Positions 34,307 through 47,574 of a DNA stretch of 64,000 bases are shown piece after piece (the first letter of the stretch is position 1; each line of letters begins with the position of its first letter). The notes under the pieces were generated by a model. It searched no databases and was not told the DNA's origin. It saw only the letters and a list, made by a program, of their open reading frames with translations. The translations under genes were made by a program, and so were the position numbers. Origin of the DNA: Emydura subglobosa (lineage: Eukaryota; Chordata; Testudines; Chelidae); NCBI GenBank assembly GCA_007922225.1, contig ML679956.1:12807049-12871048 (forward strand). The letters are read 5' to 3'.

Positions 34307-36033
34307 GGGGGGGGGGGGGGGGGAGGAGGAGGATATCTTTCCCTTGTGTAATCAATTTATTTCAGTCATTCAGATCTGGATAGTAACTTTCAAGCTACTG
34401 TGTTCCACTGAAATAATATTTATTCATACTGTTCTCTACCAAAATGCCTGACCTCCAAAAGGGTCAAAAATGCAGTAATGCCAACCCCAAGCATTAAAAT
34501 GTCAGGCTTTAAAAATATATATTATATATCAGGAGACGGAATTAAAAATTATGACATTTTTAAGAAATAATTAATTCTGAGTCTTTTTATTTATGTTCTG
34601 GTTATAGAGCTTATTCGGGTCATATTTTAAAGCTTTTCTCCACAACCACAAAGGCTGGAAACTTTCATTAAACAACACAAAGTTGAGATTGTCATGTAAG
34701 CACATGACTTCAGTAGCTGGGGCTTTATGTAAAACCACTGTCAGGAGAGTTGACAATACCTCTCTGTGTATATGCCTTGGACCTGTAGCACTTGAAGACT
34801 CAGCAAGGAAAAAATTAATTTATTAATCCTGCAAAACTAATATGAATGTCCAGAAAGCATTGATCCCAAAATGCAGTCAAGCAACATGGATCTCAGTGTT
34901 TCTGGGTTTTTGTAGCCATTTATTTATATATTCTTCCTTTTACTCCTCCTCATAAAAGAACAGCTTTGATACAGTCTGGATAAAAATTTAAAGGACTAGT
35001 ACAAAATTGTCTTTATAACCATTAGCATGAGCAATTCAGATTTCCCATTTAGCATGGTGTCTGGAACAGTTTCTATGTGCTAGAAATGCTAAGCAGGAGC
35101 CTAAAATGTTAGCAGCCCAACACAGCCAATCAGACCATTAAAAAGCCACCTAGGTTGACACAGGCATACAGTGACATGTTCTGTACAGACAGTAAAACTG
35201 TCCAGTGCAGACTTTTTTTTAAGAATCCATAGAATTCAGTCTATCATAAACAGGATTTCCTTCCCACAATCATTTGTTCAAAAATATTGAAACAAAACAA
35301 AAACAAAAAAATGCATGAAGTATGGGATTAGAGATTAAATAATGACCATTCACACAACCACTGAGGAAAAAATCAGATAAATTAATTGGAACAGTGGTCT
35401 GATACACACATTAAAAATACCAAGAAATGCACTATAAAAAGGGAGGGCAAAGAGAGCAACCTGCAAAACTGAAGTCAGAGCCGTATGTGAACTGAAACAG
35501 CTAACAGAGAATGATTACAGTTAACACTCACCAAAGCAGCACATTAATTCAGAGCATCTGCAACCTCCTTAATCCTTGGAAAAACTATCCCTAACAGATA
35601 AGGATTTCAGCACATGCATGCATACCTGACTTGCTAAATAAAAGGAAACAATACCCACTGCTTCTCTCTTTCGCAAAAAAAAAGAAAAATCTACTTCTTG
35701 CAGACAAACCCTCTCTCCAATCTCCCCCCTCCCAATCTCCCCCACAAACAAAAAAATATCTTCCAGAGCAGTAACCAGTGCACCATCTGCAGACTGAGCT
35801 ACCTTTTTCTCCCAGCCCTGAGCATGCTCTATCAGCAGTGTCCTATCGCTCCAGCTGGCTCACCTCAATTTGTTAGCCTCCCAGAGGTCAGCGTTGCATG
35901 CAGGCTGATTTGCTGCAGTATTCCTGCAAATTCCCCAAAGGGCAGCCCACTGAAACAAATAGAATGGTGCTGTTTTACAAAGCTGAGCATGTCTAGGAGA
36001 CAGACAGAAAGCTGTTCTTTAGAGAGCTTGCTT

Positions 36034-36071
36034 TTAGGTAGGTAGGTAGGTAGGTAAATAAATAAATAAAA
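36034..36071. repeat. (AGGT)n(AAAT)n compound microsatellite
   Basis: Five 'aggt' units pass directly into four 'aaat' units. Confidence 0.95.
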
Positions 36072-37124
36072 AAGCTCCACACAAAGGAACAAGAGAAAAA
36101 AGGGGGAGGAAATGCCAATCACCAGAAAAGGAGAAAGCTACTGTAAATGCCTTCTGGCAATTCCCTCAGCAACTTGTAAGAGCTTTCTTAGCAATGATGG
36201 TCAGCGAATGGCTCAGTACAGAACAATACTGCAAGAGTACAGCTTCAGAATACAGGGGATCGTATTTTTAAAACAAACTATTTCTTACCGTGAAAACGTT
36301 TTTTGTGGCTATAAAAGTCACATTAAACTATTTAAATATGGAAATAATGAACTGGGTCCAAGTTAGATAGGAGCAATTGTTTCTCAGTCCATTGGGTGGG
36401 TGCAAATTCAAGAGTGATTTTAGCAGCCTCTATCTGCACAACTCAATCCCTCTCTGACCTCCCCCTCTCTGACCTCCCCCGGATGAGGTCCAGCAGACTA
36501 GTTAAAAAGAAAAACCAAAACTGGGCACAAATAAAGTCCCTGATCCTGCAGTCAGATCCAAAGGCAGGATCAGGACCCAAGAGCAATTCTCCAAACACTG
36601 AACAAAATGCTTATGACTTGCAGTAGTCCCGCAGCAGCCAACGGGATTGCTGAGATTACTCCCAGCAGTAAGGCCCCAATTTTACGATAACATGCATGCA
36701 CACGATAAAAATGGTGACCCTCAGATGAGATGCAGGGTTTCCTCTTGCTCCTGGCAAGAATTAGCCTAGCTGCTCAATGGAGAAAGTAAAAAGCCCCATC
36801 CTCATGCACAAAAAATGAATAATTAAGGTCTGGGGCATTGTGTTAGATAGAAAAACTGTCAGCCATGAATGGTAGTTGTATGCGACCTGGAATCCTCCTT
36901 TAAATGTGAAGGAAGAGCAGCCCACAGCTGCTAAGCTGTCATCTCTGTCATTCTTTTTTACTCACACTATAAGTCATTAGGGAGAAGGATAAATGGATTT
37001 ATGGTGCATACACACTGGATCATCATATTGTAATCTCAGATTTTGGATTTATACCAATGAGACCTATTAGCGATTTGGCCAATTCTAGCGTAATTGTCAC
37101 CAGGAACACCACCTGTACTGATTT

Positions 37125-37235
37125 GGATCCTGATCCTGTAAATCCTTATGTATGTACAGAATACTGCTATGCACTCCAATCGAACTTAAAGGGACTACTT
37201 GTCTATGTAAAGTTACATGTGAAAGTATTTTCAGC
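37125..37235. repeat. Palindromic repeat, family 1
   Basis: 'ggatcctgatcctgtaaatc' opens it, 'agggactacttg' is central and 'taaagttacatgtgaaagt' forms the right arm. Confidence 0.65.
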
Positions 37236-38260
37236 ATTAAAACCTGAGTTTGTTTCTAACCTAAGGGGATCTGTGGGTGAATTTTTGTAATATTAAAAGC
37301 CAAATAAAAACCAAATTTGCAAGGAAAAAAAAACAAAAACAAAAAACCAACCAACCTAAATATTTTGTAAAACTGACAAAGTATCTCAGCAAAGCAAGAC
37401 CATCAAAATAAGTCTGATGACTAGAAAGGAATGTTGTTTCCATTAGAGAGGCACAGAATTAAAATATATGGTTTCTGACGCTCTGTTCTAGAGCGCTGCA
37501 TTTCTGCCTTAGCATTCCCATTGAGAACAAGCAGAAAGAATCTGACAAACCCAGTAGACTGAGACTGCCCAGAGAGTCACTTTTCTGCCTTTAACTCACC
37601 TCACTATACCATGGCACTGCAGGGGCCAAAGGTAGTAGGGCAGTGGGACAGGATAGAAGCTTTTAGTCTGCACATACTGAGCTTTGAAGTTTTAACCACA
37701 CATGGAAACCGATGTATATATCAGGTCTACCTCTACTGGAGTCAACATGGCCCACAATTCCACATTCCTTGCACCTGCAAGACTCAAAGATCTGAACCCC
37801 ACTGAAGTCAACCAAAGTCTTTTCAACCCCTTAATTATTTCAATGGGAGTTCTAGTTTCACAAAGACTAGGCCCTTCACCTTCGCTAATGTTTGCTTTTT
37901 AGGATAATTGACTGGTTGGAAAAAACTAACTGGTCTTTATTTACCAATAAAAACATCCTTTTACAACTATGGAGGGAGTTCTAGGGATTTAAAGAAATAT
38001 CATGCCAAGAGGAGTTTGGTTTATATGGCACACTGTAAAGTAATGCATTTACTATAAGGTGCTTGCATAGCAAAAATACTGACTCACAGGAGAACCATCA
38101 AGATTGTTGTGCCTCCAAAAAAGATACTTAAATATCATTACAGTATCTAGATTTTCAATGTCCTACCAACATGGGGGTGGGGGGAACCCACAATTTAATG
38201 GAATTTTGGCATTTGTCAAACTTTAAAATGTAACCCCAAAGTTAAAGGCTTAAAATGGGA
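37236..38260. other. Non-coding DNA, nothing recognised
   Basis: No gene was seen. A 'ctactggagtcaac' palindrome-like core near 37733 hints at another decayed family 1/2 copy. Confidence 0.45.
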
Positions 38261-38382
38261 AGCCCCAATCCAGTAAAGCACTTCAGCACAAGCTTAACTT
38301 TCAGCACACAGAACCACTGAAGTCAACTCATGCGCTTAAAATGAAGCACACACTAAAGGACTTCACCAGATCAGAGTCAGAA
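38261..38382. repeat. Palindromic repeat, family 1
   Basis: 'agccccaatccagtaaagca' then 'cttcagcacaagctta' at the left, 'cactgaagtcaactcatgcgcttaa' centrally and 'aggacttcaccagatcaga' at the right. Confidence 0.7.
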
Positions 38383-38395
38383 ACAGTAAGACAGT

Positions 38396-38815
38396 TTGAC
38401 CCTCATCCTGCCATGAGCTGCATGTAGACAAACCGCTGTGCTGATGTAGGATATGTCTGCACTGCAGCAGGGGAGGTGTGATTCCCAGGAGGGGTAAGCA
38501 GACTCATGCTACCTCAGCTCAAGCTAGTGTGTTAAAAACAGCAGCGTGGATGCTGCGGCACTGGCAGCCGCTTGGGCTAGCCACCAGAGCTTGGACCAAG
38601 AAGGTCAGGCAGGCTTGGACTCATGCGACTACCCCATGCTACAGTGTCCACGCTACTCTTTAGCATGCTGGCTTCAGCTGAGCTAGTGCAAGTCTGTCCA
38701 CATGCACTAGGGATCACACCTCCCAGCAGCGGTGTAAACAGATTGGTAGAGTCCCACTGACATGAACGGGATTCACCATGGACACAGGGTGTCCACCCAG
38801 GATTGAGGCCTTGGT
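38396..38815. repeat. Palindromic element split by a family A MITE
   Basis: The left part 38396-38447 ('accctcatcctgccatgagc', 'agacaaaccgctgtgct') and the right part 38745-38815 ('agagtcccactgacatgaac', 'ggattgaggcc') look like two halves of one 'ccctgatcctgc' palindrome. The MITE at 38448-38744 lies between them. The junctions are approximate. Confidence 0.5.
38448..38744. mobile_element. Palindromic MITE, family A, second copy
   Basis: The left 'ggatatgtctgcactgcagcaggggaggtgtgattccc' (first 20 bases atypical) is inverted at the right as 'gggatcacacctcccagcagcggtgtaaacag'. 'tcagctcaagctagtg' and 'agctgagctagtgcaagtc' are further arm segments. It is clearly related to 7460-7762. Confidence 0.75.
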
Positions 38816-39385
38816 GACTGAATTCAACATCATTGGATTTTAAAGCTCCTGTAATAATAACTATTTGTCTGTTATTACTGCGATATAAAACACAAACTGT
38901 TGCAGTCCCAGACTGCAACCAAATAATCCACGCTCTCAGCCTGCTGCACACCAGCCCCGAGCCACGAGAAGGCTACTAAACCTCATTAAGAGATTGATAA
39001 ATATTTAATTGACATTGTAAAGTTTCAACCTCCAAACACAGCACCACGTAAAGGAAACAGTTAACATTTTGGAATCCCCCCAAAAGCACTACCATGTAAA
39101 TAAAACAGTCAGAGTGGTAGAGAGGTTTGAATAGCCCTCTCTAGGCTAAGGGATAGCAAGCAGCAAGGAAACAGCGTTGTTTATGGAATCTTTGCCTTGT
39201 ACATATATATTGCAGGAGAACCCACGTCATTCCCAATTACAACATTTATTATTTATAGACCTAGAAGTGCACACCATAAGACACTGTTCTTCCTGCAGTG
39301 TTTTAAAATGAAAAGCAACTCCTCAGTTTAAAAAGGCAACACACACAAAAACACATCTGAAACTACCAGAAGCTTCATTGTATGC
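38816..39385. other. Non-coding DNA, nothing recognised
   Basis: No supported gene or repeat. Confidence 0.5.
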
Positions 39386-39552
39386 ACTGTTGTTGTAGCC
39401 ATGTCGGTCCCAGGATATTAGAGAGGTAAGGTGGGTGAAGTAATATCTTTTACTGGACCAAGAAGATCTCTGTGTAAGCTCAAAAGCTTGTCTCTCTCAC
39501 TAATAGAAGTTGGTCCAATAAGAGATATTACTTCACCCACCTTGTCTCTCTA
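39386..39552. repeat. Fold-back repeat with 41-bp arms
   Basis: The arm at 39420-39460 is inverted at 39511-39551 with 4 mismatches in 41 bases (shared 'aaggtgggtgaagtaatatc'). It contains the common 'tgttgttgtagccatgt' repeat head, then a second copy of the same repeat in reverse orientation. Confidence 0.85.
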
Positions 39553-40624
39553 GAAGCTTATGGACAAATGCCAGGTTTCAGACAGGATGACAATGAAGGA
39601 AGTGGAGGAGTCGTCATATTGGGTGTTACTGAAACCAAGGCCCTACACATATAGGATGAAAACCCTAATTTCATACAAATTAACAGCAAAATTCCCATTG
39701 ACTTCAACAGGTCCAGGCTTTCAACCACAAACTAAAAATTCCAAAGGAGAAAGTATTTTGACAGGGGGAATAATATTTTCTAATAAGAGACTTCAAATGA
39801 AAAATTCTACTTTGATCATCTCCAAGTGGGCCTCAGATGAGTGCGTGGTAAGGGAGTACCCTGGCTAAAACAGTGTGCACACTTATACATATTTATTTTA
39901 GATTCATAAATCTGTGTTTATTCACACACAACCACACACACACTCAGGTATGCGCATACTTTGTGTTATCCATCCATATTACATAACACATACCTCCTGA
40001 GGAGGAGAAATATACTGGTTATCTGAATTTTCTACCTTTTAAGTATCTCTCCCCACCCTGCCAGGAGTTGCACTAAGTGTACTGAAGTGTGATGCTGATA
40101 TTGGTTCTACCACTAGTTGTATGCAGAAGAACTACTGCACCCATGAAGAATGCCAGATTTCAGTGAGGCTCTGTACAGATGAAGCAGTCCACCCACCTAC
40201 AACATATTCCAGGAGTAAGGCCATGGTGAGAGGAGTAACACAGAAAGGTTTCATATTTATTCTCTCAGTAGCTTCCAAATCATGTTTGCTCATTTTACAA
40301 GTTGAGAGGTGGTTTTTGCATCTGTGCTTCTAACTGAACCTGGGATCAGAAAGTCAGGCTGTGTTCATTCTGCTTCACATTTCATCACCAGTAGTAACAA
40401 TTTTGCAGCAAGTAATTAACAGATCATTTGGTTGACACACAAGGCAAAACAGGATCCAGCTCACTCTTCCATGGCTACATGGACCAGGCACTGCTAATGG
40501 TAATAAAAACTGGTATGTCAGTAAAGGAAGCAGACATAACAGACACAGGGTTAGAAAAATGTTCACTTGGTCAATTCTCAGACCTCGGCTCCACTGTCAG
40601 GCCTTCATTTGTGTGACATCACAA
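39553..40624. other. Non-coding DNA, nothing recognised
   Basis: No gene was seen. A CA-rich stretch lies at 39911-39945, and a decayed 'attcccattgacttcaacag' palindrome core lies near 39692. Confidence 0.5.
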
Positions 40625-40770
40625 AAGGGACATGTTCCCATTTTGCAGATGAGAATACTGAAGCACAGAGAAGTGAAGTAAATCTGCCCAGGCCACGCCA
40701 AGCCAGGACCAGAACCTGCATCTCCTAAATCAAGTCCAGTGCCCTATCCACCAAGCAATACTTACAAAGG
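40625..40770 (-). repeat. MIR-like SINE (inverted)
   Basis: The plus-strand 'cccattttgcagatgagaat', 'ctgaagcacagagaagtgaag' and 'ctgcccaggccac...cagaacctgcatctcctaa' read as an inverted MIR. Confidence 0.8.
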
Positions 40771-42667
40771 AATTCCCCCAGATAACTTTCATGAAGTCAC
40801 TGCATACACCAAGGTTGAATTAGACCCCATGGACCAACCAAGATGCTGGAGCCAGCAGATAGAGTATACAGGTTAAATGTGCCAAAGATTGAAGTGACAG
40901 GGAGGATTAAGCACCTGTCACAACCTGGTAAATGTTGAGAAACACAAACTCTGTGCAACACATGCCCCAAAATACTTTGCAACTGGAGGAAGGAAAAAAT
41001 GAGATCCCTACAGCATCACCAGGGAAGTAGTACAGAAGAAGTCTGAACTAGCAGGGGAGGTCTCTGGGAAAGGTAAAGCCTCATCAAGAGTCACGCTCAG
41101 GATATTAAAAACATTGTATGGAAAGGATATCACAGCAAGTGCAAAGATGAAATGTAGCATAGGATCATGAAAATGAGGCAGTTCAAGCGAAAAAATGAAG
41201 ACTCTCCTATAACGTGACTATCTTAGGTGGAAGGAGGGGGGCATTCTACTGTCTTCACTGGATTATGCCTTCATTTATAAATGGACCATAATACTCTTAG
41301 TAGTAATTATAACATGCCTCTATGTTTATCAGCAAGATTATACCTGGATTGTTTTTAGCATCTGGCTTCTCACTAAGCTTCTGTTTTCTGTTATGTTCAG
41401 AGGCTACATACTATCCCACTCCCCCTAAACAACTAAAACCCACAAAACAAAGTCCTAGGTACTTCAGAAATTTTTTTAAAGTATGGAAATAGCTTTCAGA
41501 AGGAGGCAGTGGTGGCAGTACCGATATATGAAAAAGCCAATCAAAAATAGTATTGCCAACCAAACCAGGACTATGCTTCTGTTAATGTTGCTTCATAAAA
41601 AATACTTGCAGGTGACTAGCACGGCATCATAACAGACACTGTCAATTCAGGCCATGTAACAGCAAAGACTGACTGAATCAGAAATGTATTTCAATTCCTC
41701 TATGAACTGGAAAGGGGCCACTGGCCATATATTACTAACCGCTCTCCTTGCTAGCCACTCTCTTTATAGAGATGCAGTCATCATAAACTGCTATCCATAT
41801 GGTATTACTACACCATTTACTAAAATATGGGTCTGACAGCCTTCCGTGTCCATTGACACTTGCGCAACATGAGTGCAAAAATACTATTCTAGTTTGGTGG
41901 CATTTTACCCATTTTGTACAGCTGTAAATGACTATGCAAGGTGGAAAGCAGCGGAGAATTTGGGCCCTTATATTTGACCACAAAATACCTCTACAGTTAA
42001 AAAGAATTAACTCAGGGTATGGGGTCACAGGACCAAATAGGCTATAGGAAATGTTTCAGACAGTTCCTTAAAATACTCTGCTCAGCACATAAACTACCCG
42101 TGGTCTGATGTTCCACACGGAAAAGAACAATTCCTATCCTGGATCTCATCTAATTATAGAAACATCAGAGGGCCCAGCAGAGCAACACCACCACATGGCT
42201 GCAGGCCAGGCATTTTCTGTTTCAAATGTTGCTCCTCTGAGGGCTCCTGCTGCCATTGACAGGGGAAAAGAAGAAAGCAATATCAATCATATTTCTCAAC
42301 TTCAATGTGAACCGCTCTACACAACGGTGAGAAGCATAATGAATACACAGAACTACTTGTACAATGCCATTCTGAGTGCACTAGGCCTCATATGCAACAA
42401 TTTACAGTTCAATAGCCAGCAAGAACCCTTTCATGCATTGATAGCCAGAAAATTGCAAGAAATGGCGATCAGACCTATGCTTATTCATCAAGACCAGAGC
42501 AATAAGGGAAACAGTTTTTAAAGGTTTCTTGTTTTACTTATTCGATTTGTAATTAAAGGCTGTGGATCACAGCACAAAAGAAATCACAAAGCCATGGACA
42601 AATATTACCTTAAGCAGTTTAAAGACCATGTCAGAATATCAGTAGTATTATAGTAGGTGTCCTAGTG
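40771..42667. other. Non-coding DNA with one unexplained 137-codon frame
   Basis: No gene is recognised. The plus-strand frame at 42108-42521 (137 codons) shows no domain, signal peptide or repeat that I can name, and I do not annotate it as a gene. Confidence 0.4.
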
Positions 42668-43072
42668 CAGTGGTTCTCAACCTGGGGGTACACAGAGGTC
42701 TTCCGGGGATACATCAGCTCATCCAGATATTTGACTAGTTTTACAAGAGGCTACATAAAAAATACTAGCAAAGTCAGTACAAATTAAAATTTCATACAGG
42801 CAGACAACGACTTCTTTATACTGCTCTATATTCTCTACACTGAAATGCAAGTACAATATTTATGTTCCAATTGATTTATTTTATAATTCTATGGTGAAAA
42901 TGAGAAAGTAAGCAATTTTTTCAATAATAGTGTGCTGTGACACTTTTGTAATTTTATGTCTGATTTTGTAAGCAAGCAGTTTTTAATTGAGGTGAAACCA
43001 GGGGGTACACAAAACAAATCAGACTCCTGAAAGGAGTACTGCAGTCTGGAAAGGTTGAGAGCCGTTCTCCTG
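42668..43072. mobile_element. hAT-like non-autonomous DNA transposon
   Basis: The left terminus 'cagtggttctcaacctgggg' and the right terminus 'ggttgagagccgttctcctg' are imperfect inverted repeats. 'gggggtaca' occurs inside both ends. The flanks 'tcctagtg' and an overlapping 'tcctggta' could be a decayed 8-bp target duplication. No transposase frame was found. This end sequence is typical of an amniote hAT/Charlie-type family. Confidence 0.75.
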
Positions 43073-44174
43073 GTATACCAATGCACACGATAGTCCTACG
43101 AGAATGACTATGTTACTAATGCTGAGGCAAGCCAGCCCTACAATGTATTACATTTAACACAGCGGCTTCACATGTCAGACTGCTGACCCATTATTAAAGC
43201 CTGGCAGAATGATCAGAGTGTTCCACCTGGAGCGGGATGCAGCAGGGTCGGCTGTCACACACAAAGAATTTCTACAGTGGGCCAAGTTAAAATAAATGCA
43301 CCATATTAAAAAAAAAAAAATTCTTTAAGGGGAGAAACAGATTACTTGTGATCTTACAAAAAGGACGTTTTTAAAAAAAGTGTATGGCTCAGACTGTCCC
43401 AGCATGCAGTAAAATCTGCAGGAGAGGACCTTTCACAAGTGAAACTCCATGAGGCTCTTCTCATGGGGATTCCCTGGCATCATTCTTGCAGGAGAGGAAT
43501 AGAGTTGTTCCCTGTGGAAGATCCATACCCAAACTTGGCAAATCCCAGGGATTCACAAGAGGCCAAGTGCACCTGTGCTGAGACCCTGTACCTCCACAGC
43601 AGCTCCAATTCCCAGTGCCCTCCCGACTCCTCTTCTCCAGTGGAGCCACACAAGCAGGGACCCCTCTGTCCTTACCTTTCCCTGGCTGCGCCTGCGGCAG
43701 AGACGCAAAAAAGTTAATACAGACCTAAGCTGGACAACTTCCAGGGGATCAGGGAGGGAACAATGTGTGTCTTCCCTAACCAGCTCCATCCTGCCCTGGC
43801 TCACCTAAACATTACCCTTTCCCCTAGCTGGCCCTGAACATCACAATGTGCCCTGTGCAGGATCCTGGAGGGTGGAAAGAATGGATTGTGGTGGTAGCCA
43901 ACCCCCTTTCCATGAAGAGGTATTGGCAGCACAAGTGGAGGACTTCTCCATGCACCTCTCTCAGTGGGCGCAATCTGGCCCTACATTAACAGGACAAGCA
44001 TCTACAAAGAAAAAAATCCAAAAGTTAGAGGCTGGGCACAGAATAAAGCAAATGTATTTTACAAAGTAATACAGGATATACTGAAATATCAAAGCTTCTA
44101 TACTATGCTCATTATCATTGCATCCAGGTACCGATATATGAGAATTATACTAAAATAAAAACCCTCATCACTAC
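43073..44174. other. Non-coding DNA, nothing recognised
   Basis: Overlapping frames on both strands near 43440-43810 coincide with higher GC and show no domain. They are treated as noise. Confidence 0.5.
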
Positions 44175-44314
44175 AGCCCCAATTCAGGAAAAAGTTAAGC
44201 GCATGCTTAAGTGCGAAGTATGAAATACGTGTTTAAGTCTCATTGATGTCACTGGGACATTGGCACATGCCCAAAGTTACGAAGGTGCTCGAGTGCTTTC
44301 CTCAATAGAGGCCC
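44175..44314. repeat. Palindromic repeat, family 1
   Basis: 'agccccaattcaggaaaaag' and 'ttaagcgcatgcttaag' at the left, 'tcattgatgtcactgggac' core and 'gagtgctttcctcaatagag' at the right. Confidence 0.7.
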
Positions 44315-47124
44315 AACTTTGTTAGTTCTCATGCCAGATTTTGTAATTAAGAAAGGAAAAGATGGTTCTTAAGTTTTGTGCACTGAGAGATGATTAATTA
44401 GTGCCTTTTATAAGTCCAAAGAAATAAAATATGTTAAACAACCTGCTCTCTAGTTTTAGTTGTAGACATCATGGCACAGAACTATATTGGTATATGGAGG
44501 TCTGTTAATAGGCTTGGGAGCCAAGGTATCGTGAAGCCTCAGATATATATAAATGTAGGTCATGCCAGATAAATTTACAGGAGAGACAATGGGAGAATAG
44601 TTGAAATCTTCATCTCCTATTAACACTCAGCTCTCTGCATGAACATGAGAAATAGCCTAAGAAGCAAAGAACACACACAGCCAGGTGCCAGGAGCAGGGA
44701 CAAGCATGAAAAAAGTAATCAGCACCAGGATCCTTAAAATTAAAAACAAAAAATTCTCACTCTTCCTCAATACGAAGTTGGTCATGCAACACTATTGCTG
44801 AATAAATGACTGACTAACCACTCAGAAATGACAGCTGGTGTCTATTTGTAATGAAGGGCAGTTATGTGGAGGTGCATTGAAGATATGCGCTGTAGGTTCA
44901 GATCTTTTCCTCAGGTGTTCCTTTCCAACTTCTCAGTAGAGCACAAAGGAAATTATGAAGAAAATTGATCCTACTGCAGTTTTTATTTTATTTAGGTTTT
45001 AGTTCTCCATTCTCCCTCCCTGCACTGCTGGTCACAACAGCAAGATTTCTGGGCTGAATCTGATTTACCTCAAATAAACAAATAAATGTATTTTTTTAAG
45101 TGGACATCTTTCTGCCCTGGCAATGCTGCAGAATGCAATCTGTGACACAGGCCGTTTTGTGGAAGAACCAGGTTCAGAGGAGACCCAGGGTTGATGCTCA
45201 TTTGACTAGTATGGAGACCCTTGGGTGCATGCTGGAGAAATCTAAAATAGTCATTGTAGTTTAGTGTCTGGTTTTTAAGTCATGACATTCCTGCTCAGTT
45301 TGCACTCTGTGCAGACTCTGAACTCCTATTTGTTGCCACTACAACTGACAACCAGTTTACAATCAGTTTTTAATTGTCATTGGCAATGATGGCAAGTATC
45401 AATACACTTACCCAGAGACAAGGTAAATCAGACACGAGGGCTATTCCACCATGGGCCTTTATGCGGCCTCTTACTATTATTCTGGGACATCACAATGGTG
45501 GATAGCACACAGACATTGCAGGGATGGGCTTAGGGACGAGTGTCAAAGCAAGATTTGGCAGGAGAGAAGAAACCAGCAACACACAGATGGAGCGACAAAC
45601 AGTCCACAGCCAACACATTTTCCTGTACATGGAAAGCCTCAACCATGACTGTTCTGTAGAATGATTTGCAGTTAAAATGGAACGGAGACTGGAATCCAGA
45701 GGCTGACACCTGTAGGAAATGCTGCCAGCCTTCCTTTTGGATAAAGCTTTTCCACCACATCCAGAAAGTCATTCATACCATCAACCATTCTCTTGCCAAA
45801 AAAAACAACTCCTCCCTTTCCACCAAAACTAAGCAGAGCTTTCTAGAGCCCCAAAAGGGAGAAGAGCCAGAGAATCCATGAAGTCCACAAGAAACTTTGC
45901 AATAGCTGTTCTACACAGAAGGTGCTCCGATGTTTCAAGTGATGGGTAGCCATACAAAACCCATATGAAGATCAAAATAAACCCTGGGTTTAAGGGCTTA
46001 AATGAATCAGGGCTTAAGTGCCAAATTCTGCATGTATGTCACTTCACAAAGGAGCCTCTTTAAAAATGTCAGTAAAGGATTATGATGTCAGAGGAGATGA
46101 CCAGGTGAGGAATAAGCAAGACTAGATATATCTATGTTAAAAAAAAGAGATCATGGGTTCAATGCTACTATGCCCAAGCTCCTCTCAGTGCAACGGGTGG
46201 AGAGGGTTCAATCAATCAGGGAGCTTCCTGATCCTGTGCCAGCATGGCCCTGGTCTCAGTTAGAGCAGCCTAGGGGCTGCTTCAGCTTATGTAAGTGGAG
46301 GATTGGTGTAGTCAAGCTCCACCCAGCCCCGCAGCCACCCTCAACACATCCCCTATGAATCCAGCCACTCTACATTTCCAGAACCATGCAAAGTAGCCAG
46401 ATCATACTGGAGAATCTAGCCTCATGTTTTCAGTGCAACTGCCATAAGAATAATTTAAAGAGAGATTTCCTTAACCTCTCCTCACAAGAGCAGAAATAAT
46501 GAAGTCAATACATTTTAAATTGCTCCTAAGCATGGAACGCCAATTACATGAGATCTCACCTCTAAAAATATTCTGCTAACATGGTGGAAAGAAAACAACT
46601 TGCTGGAAAGGAAATCCGACAATGTCACAAAAAGCGCTTTACCATGGGCTAAGTTTTCTCAAACGAGATTTGCTGAAAAAATTTGATCAAGCAAATTTTT
46701 CTCCTCTCAAAATAATAAAAAAAATGTCAAATAAACTTTTATTCCTCCAGGTCTTTAATCTCCATTTCCATAAATGCGGAGTCCATGCAAAGAACCAAGC
46801 AAACCTTGTTTAACATCAAAATGCCCCTCAGTCTCTTTGAACACACTTTCTCTTTTAAAAAAAAGACATCTAACAACTAAAGAGGAGGCTTTCAGAGTTG
46901 ACTGTGAGGAGGAGTTCAGCTGCCACTGACAATCTATATCTCTGTTTAAATTTCACATGACACAGCCAAGGGCTGGGGGAGAGGAAGACGCTTCCAAGTG
47001 TGTTTTGAAAGGGTGAGTCAAAATATTGTACGACAGAACCAAGAACATCAACTGGTTATGATATCAAGATTACACATAGCTCTGTGTGAGTACAAGCAAA
47101 TGTGGGTTCTGAATGTGTGTGAGA
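44315..47124. other. Non-coding DNA, nothing recognised
   Basis: No supported gene, RNA or repeat was seen in this 2.8-kb interval. Reading frames are short and unsupported. Confidence 0.5.
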
Positions 47125-47574
47125 GAGGGTATGTCTTCCCTGCAGAGTGAAGTCTATTTATTTTAAGTCGACTTTCACTTGCCGAATTTTAGAAGTCAGA
47201 GGAACGTGATCACTCCGTGCTCATTGTGTCGGGAGTTGCATCCCAACTAGCCATGCTTGGGTCAATAATCAAAGCAGTGCACTGTGGGTAGCTATCCCAC
47301 AGTGCAACTAGCCGCAAAGGCTTTTGTGAAGGTTGTTGTCTTCCCATGGTGCAATGTATTCTCCCTCCCCCTTCTTGTCCCAGTCCAAACAAACCATTTT
47401 TTCAAACTCTTCACTCTCTGCTGCATGCACGCCATTGCCTGAGAGGAGTGGAGCCCGCTCAGCTCTGCACTGTTATTGTGAGCATCACAAACACCTCATG
47501 ACTTATTCTGCAGTATTTTCACAGGCAAGACAGGAGCCGCACTGCTGAAAATTGTGATGTAGCGAGGCAGCCTC

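Larger units (their letters stand above)
33706..37124. other. Non-coding DNA with simple repeats
   Basis: No gene is supported. It includes the short palindrome at 34243-34306, the G17 run at 34307-34323, the tetranucleotide tract at 36034-36071 and a 16-base tandem duplication (ccctctctgacctccc) near 36448-36480. A 115-codon frame at 35698-36045 has no recognisable features. Confidence 0.5.
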
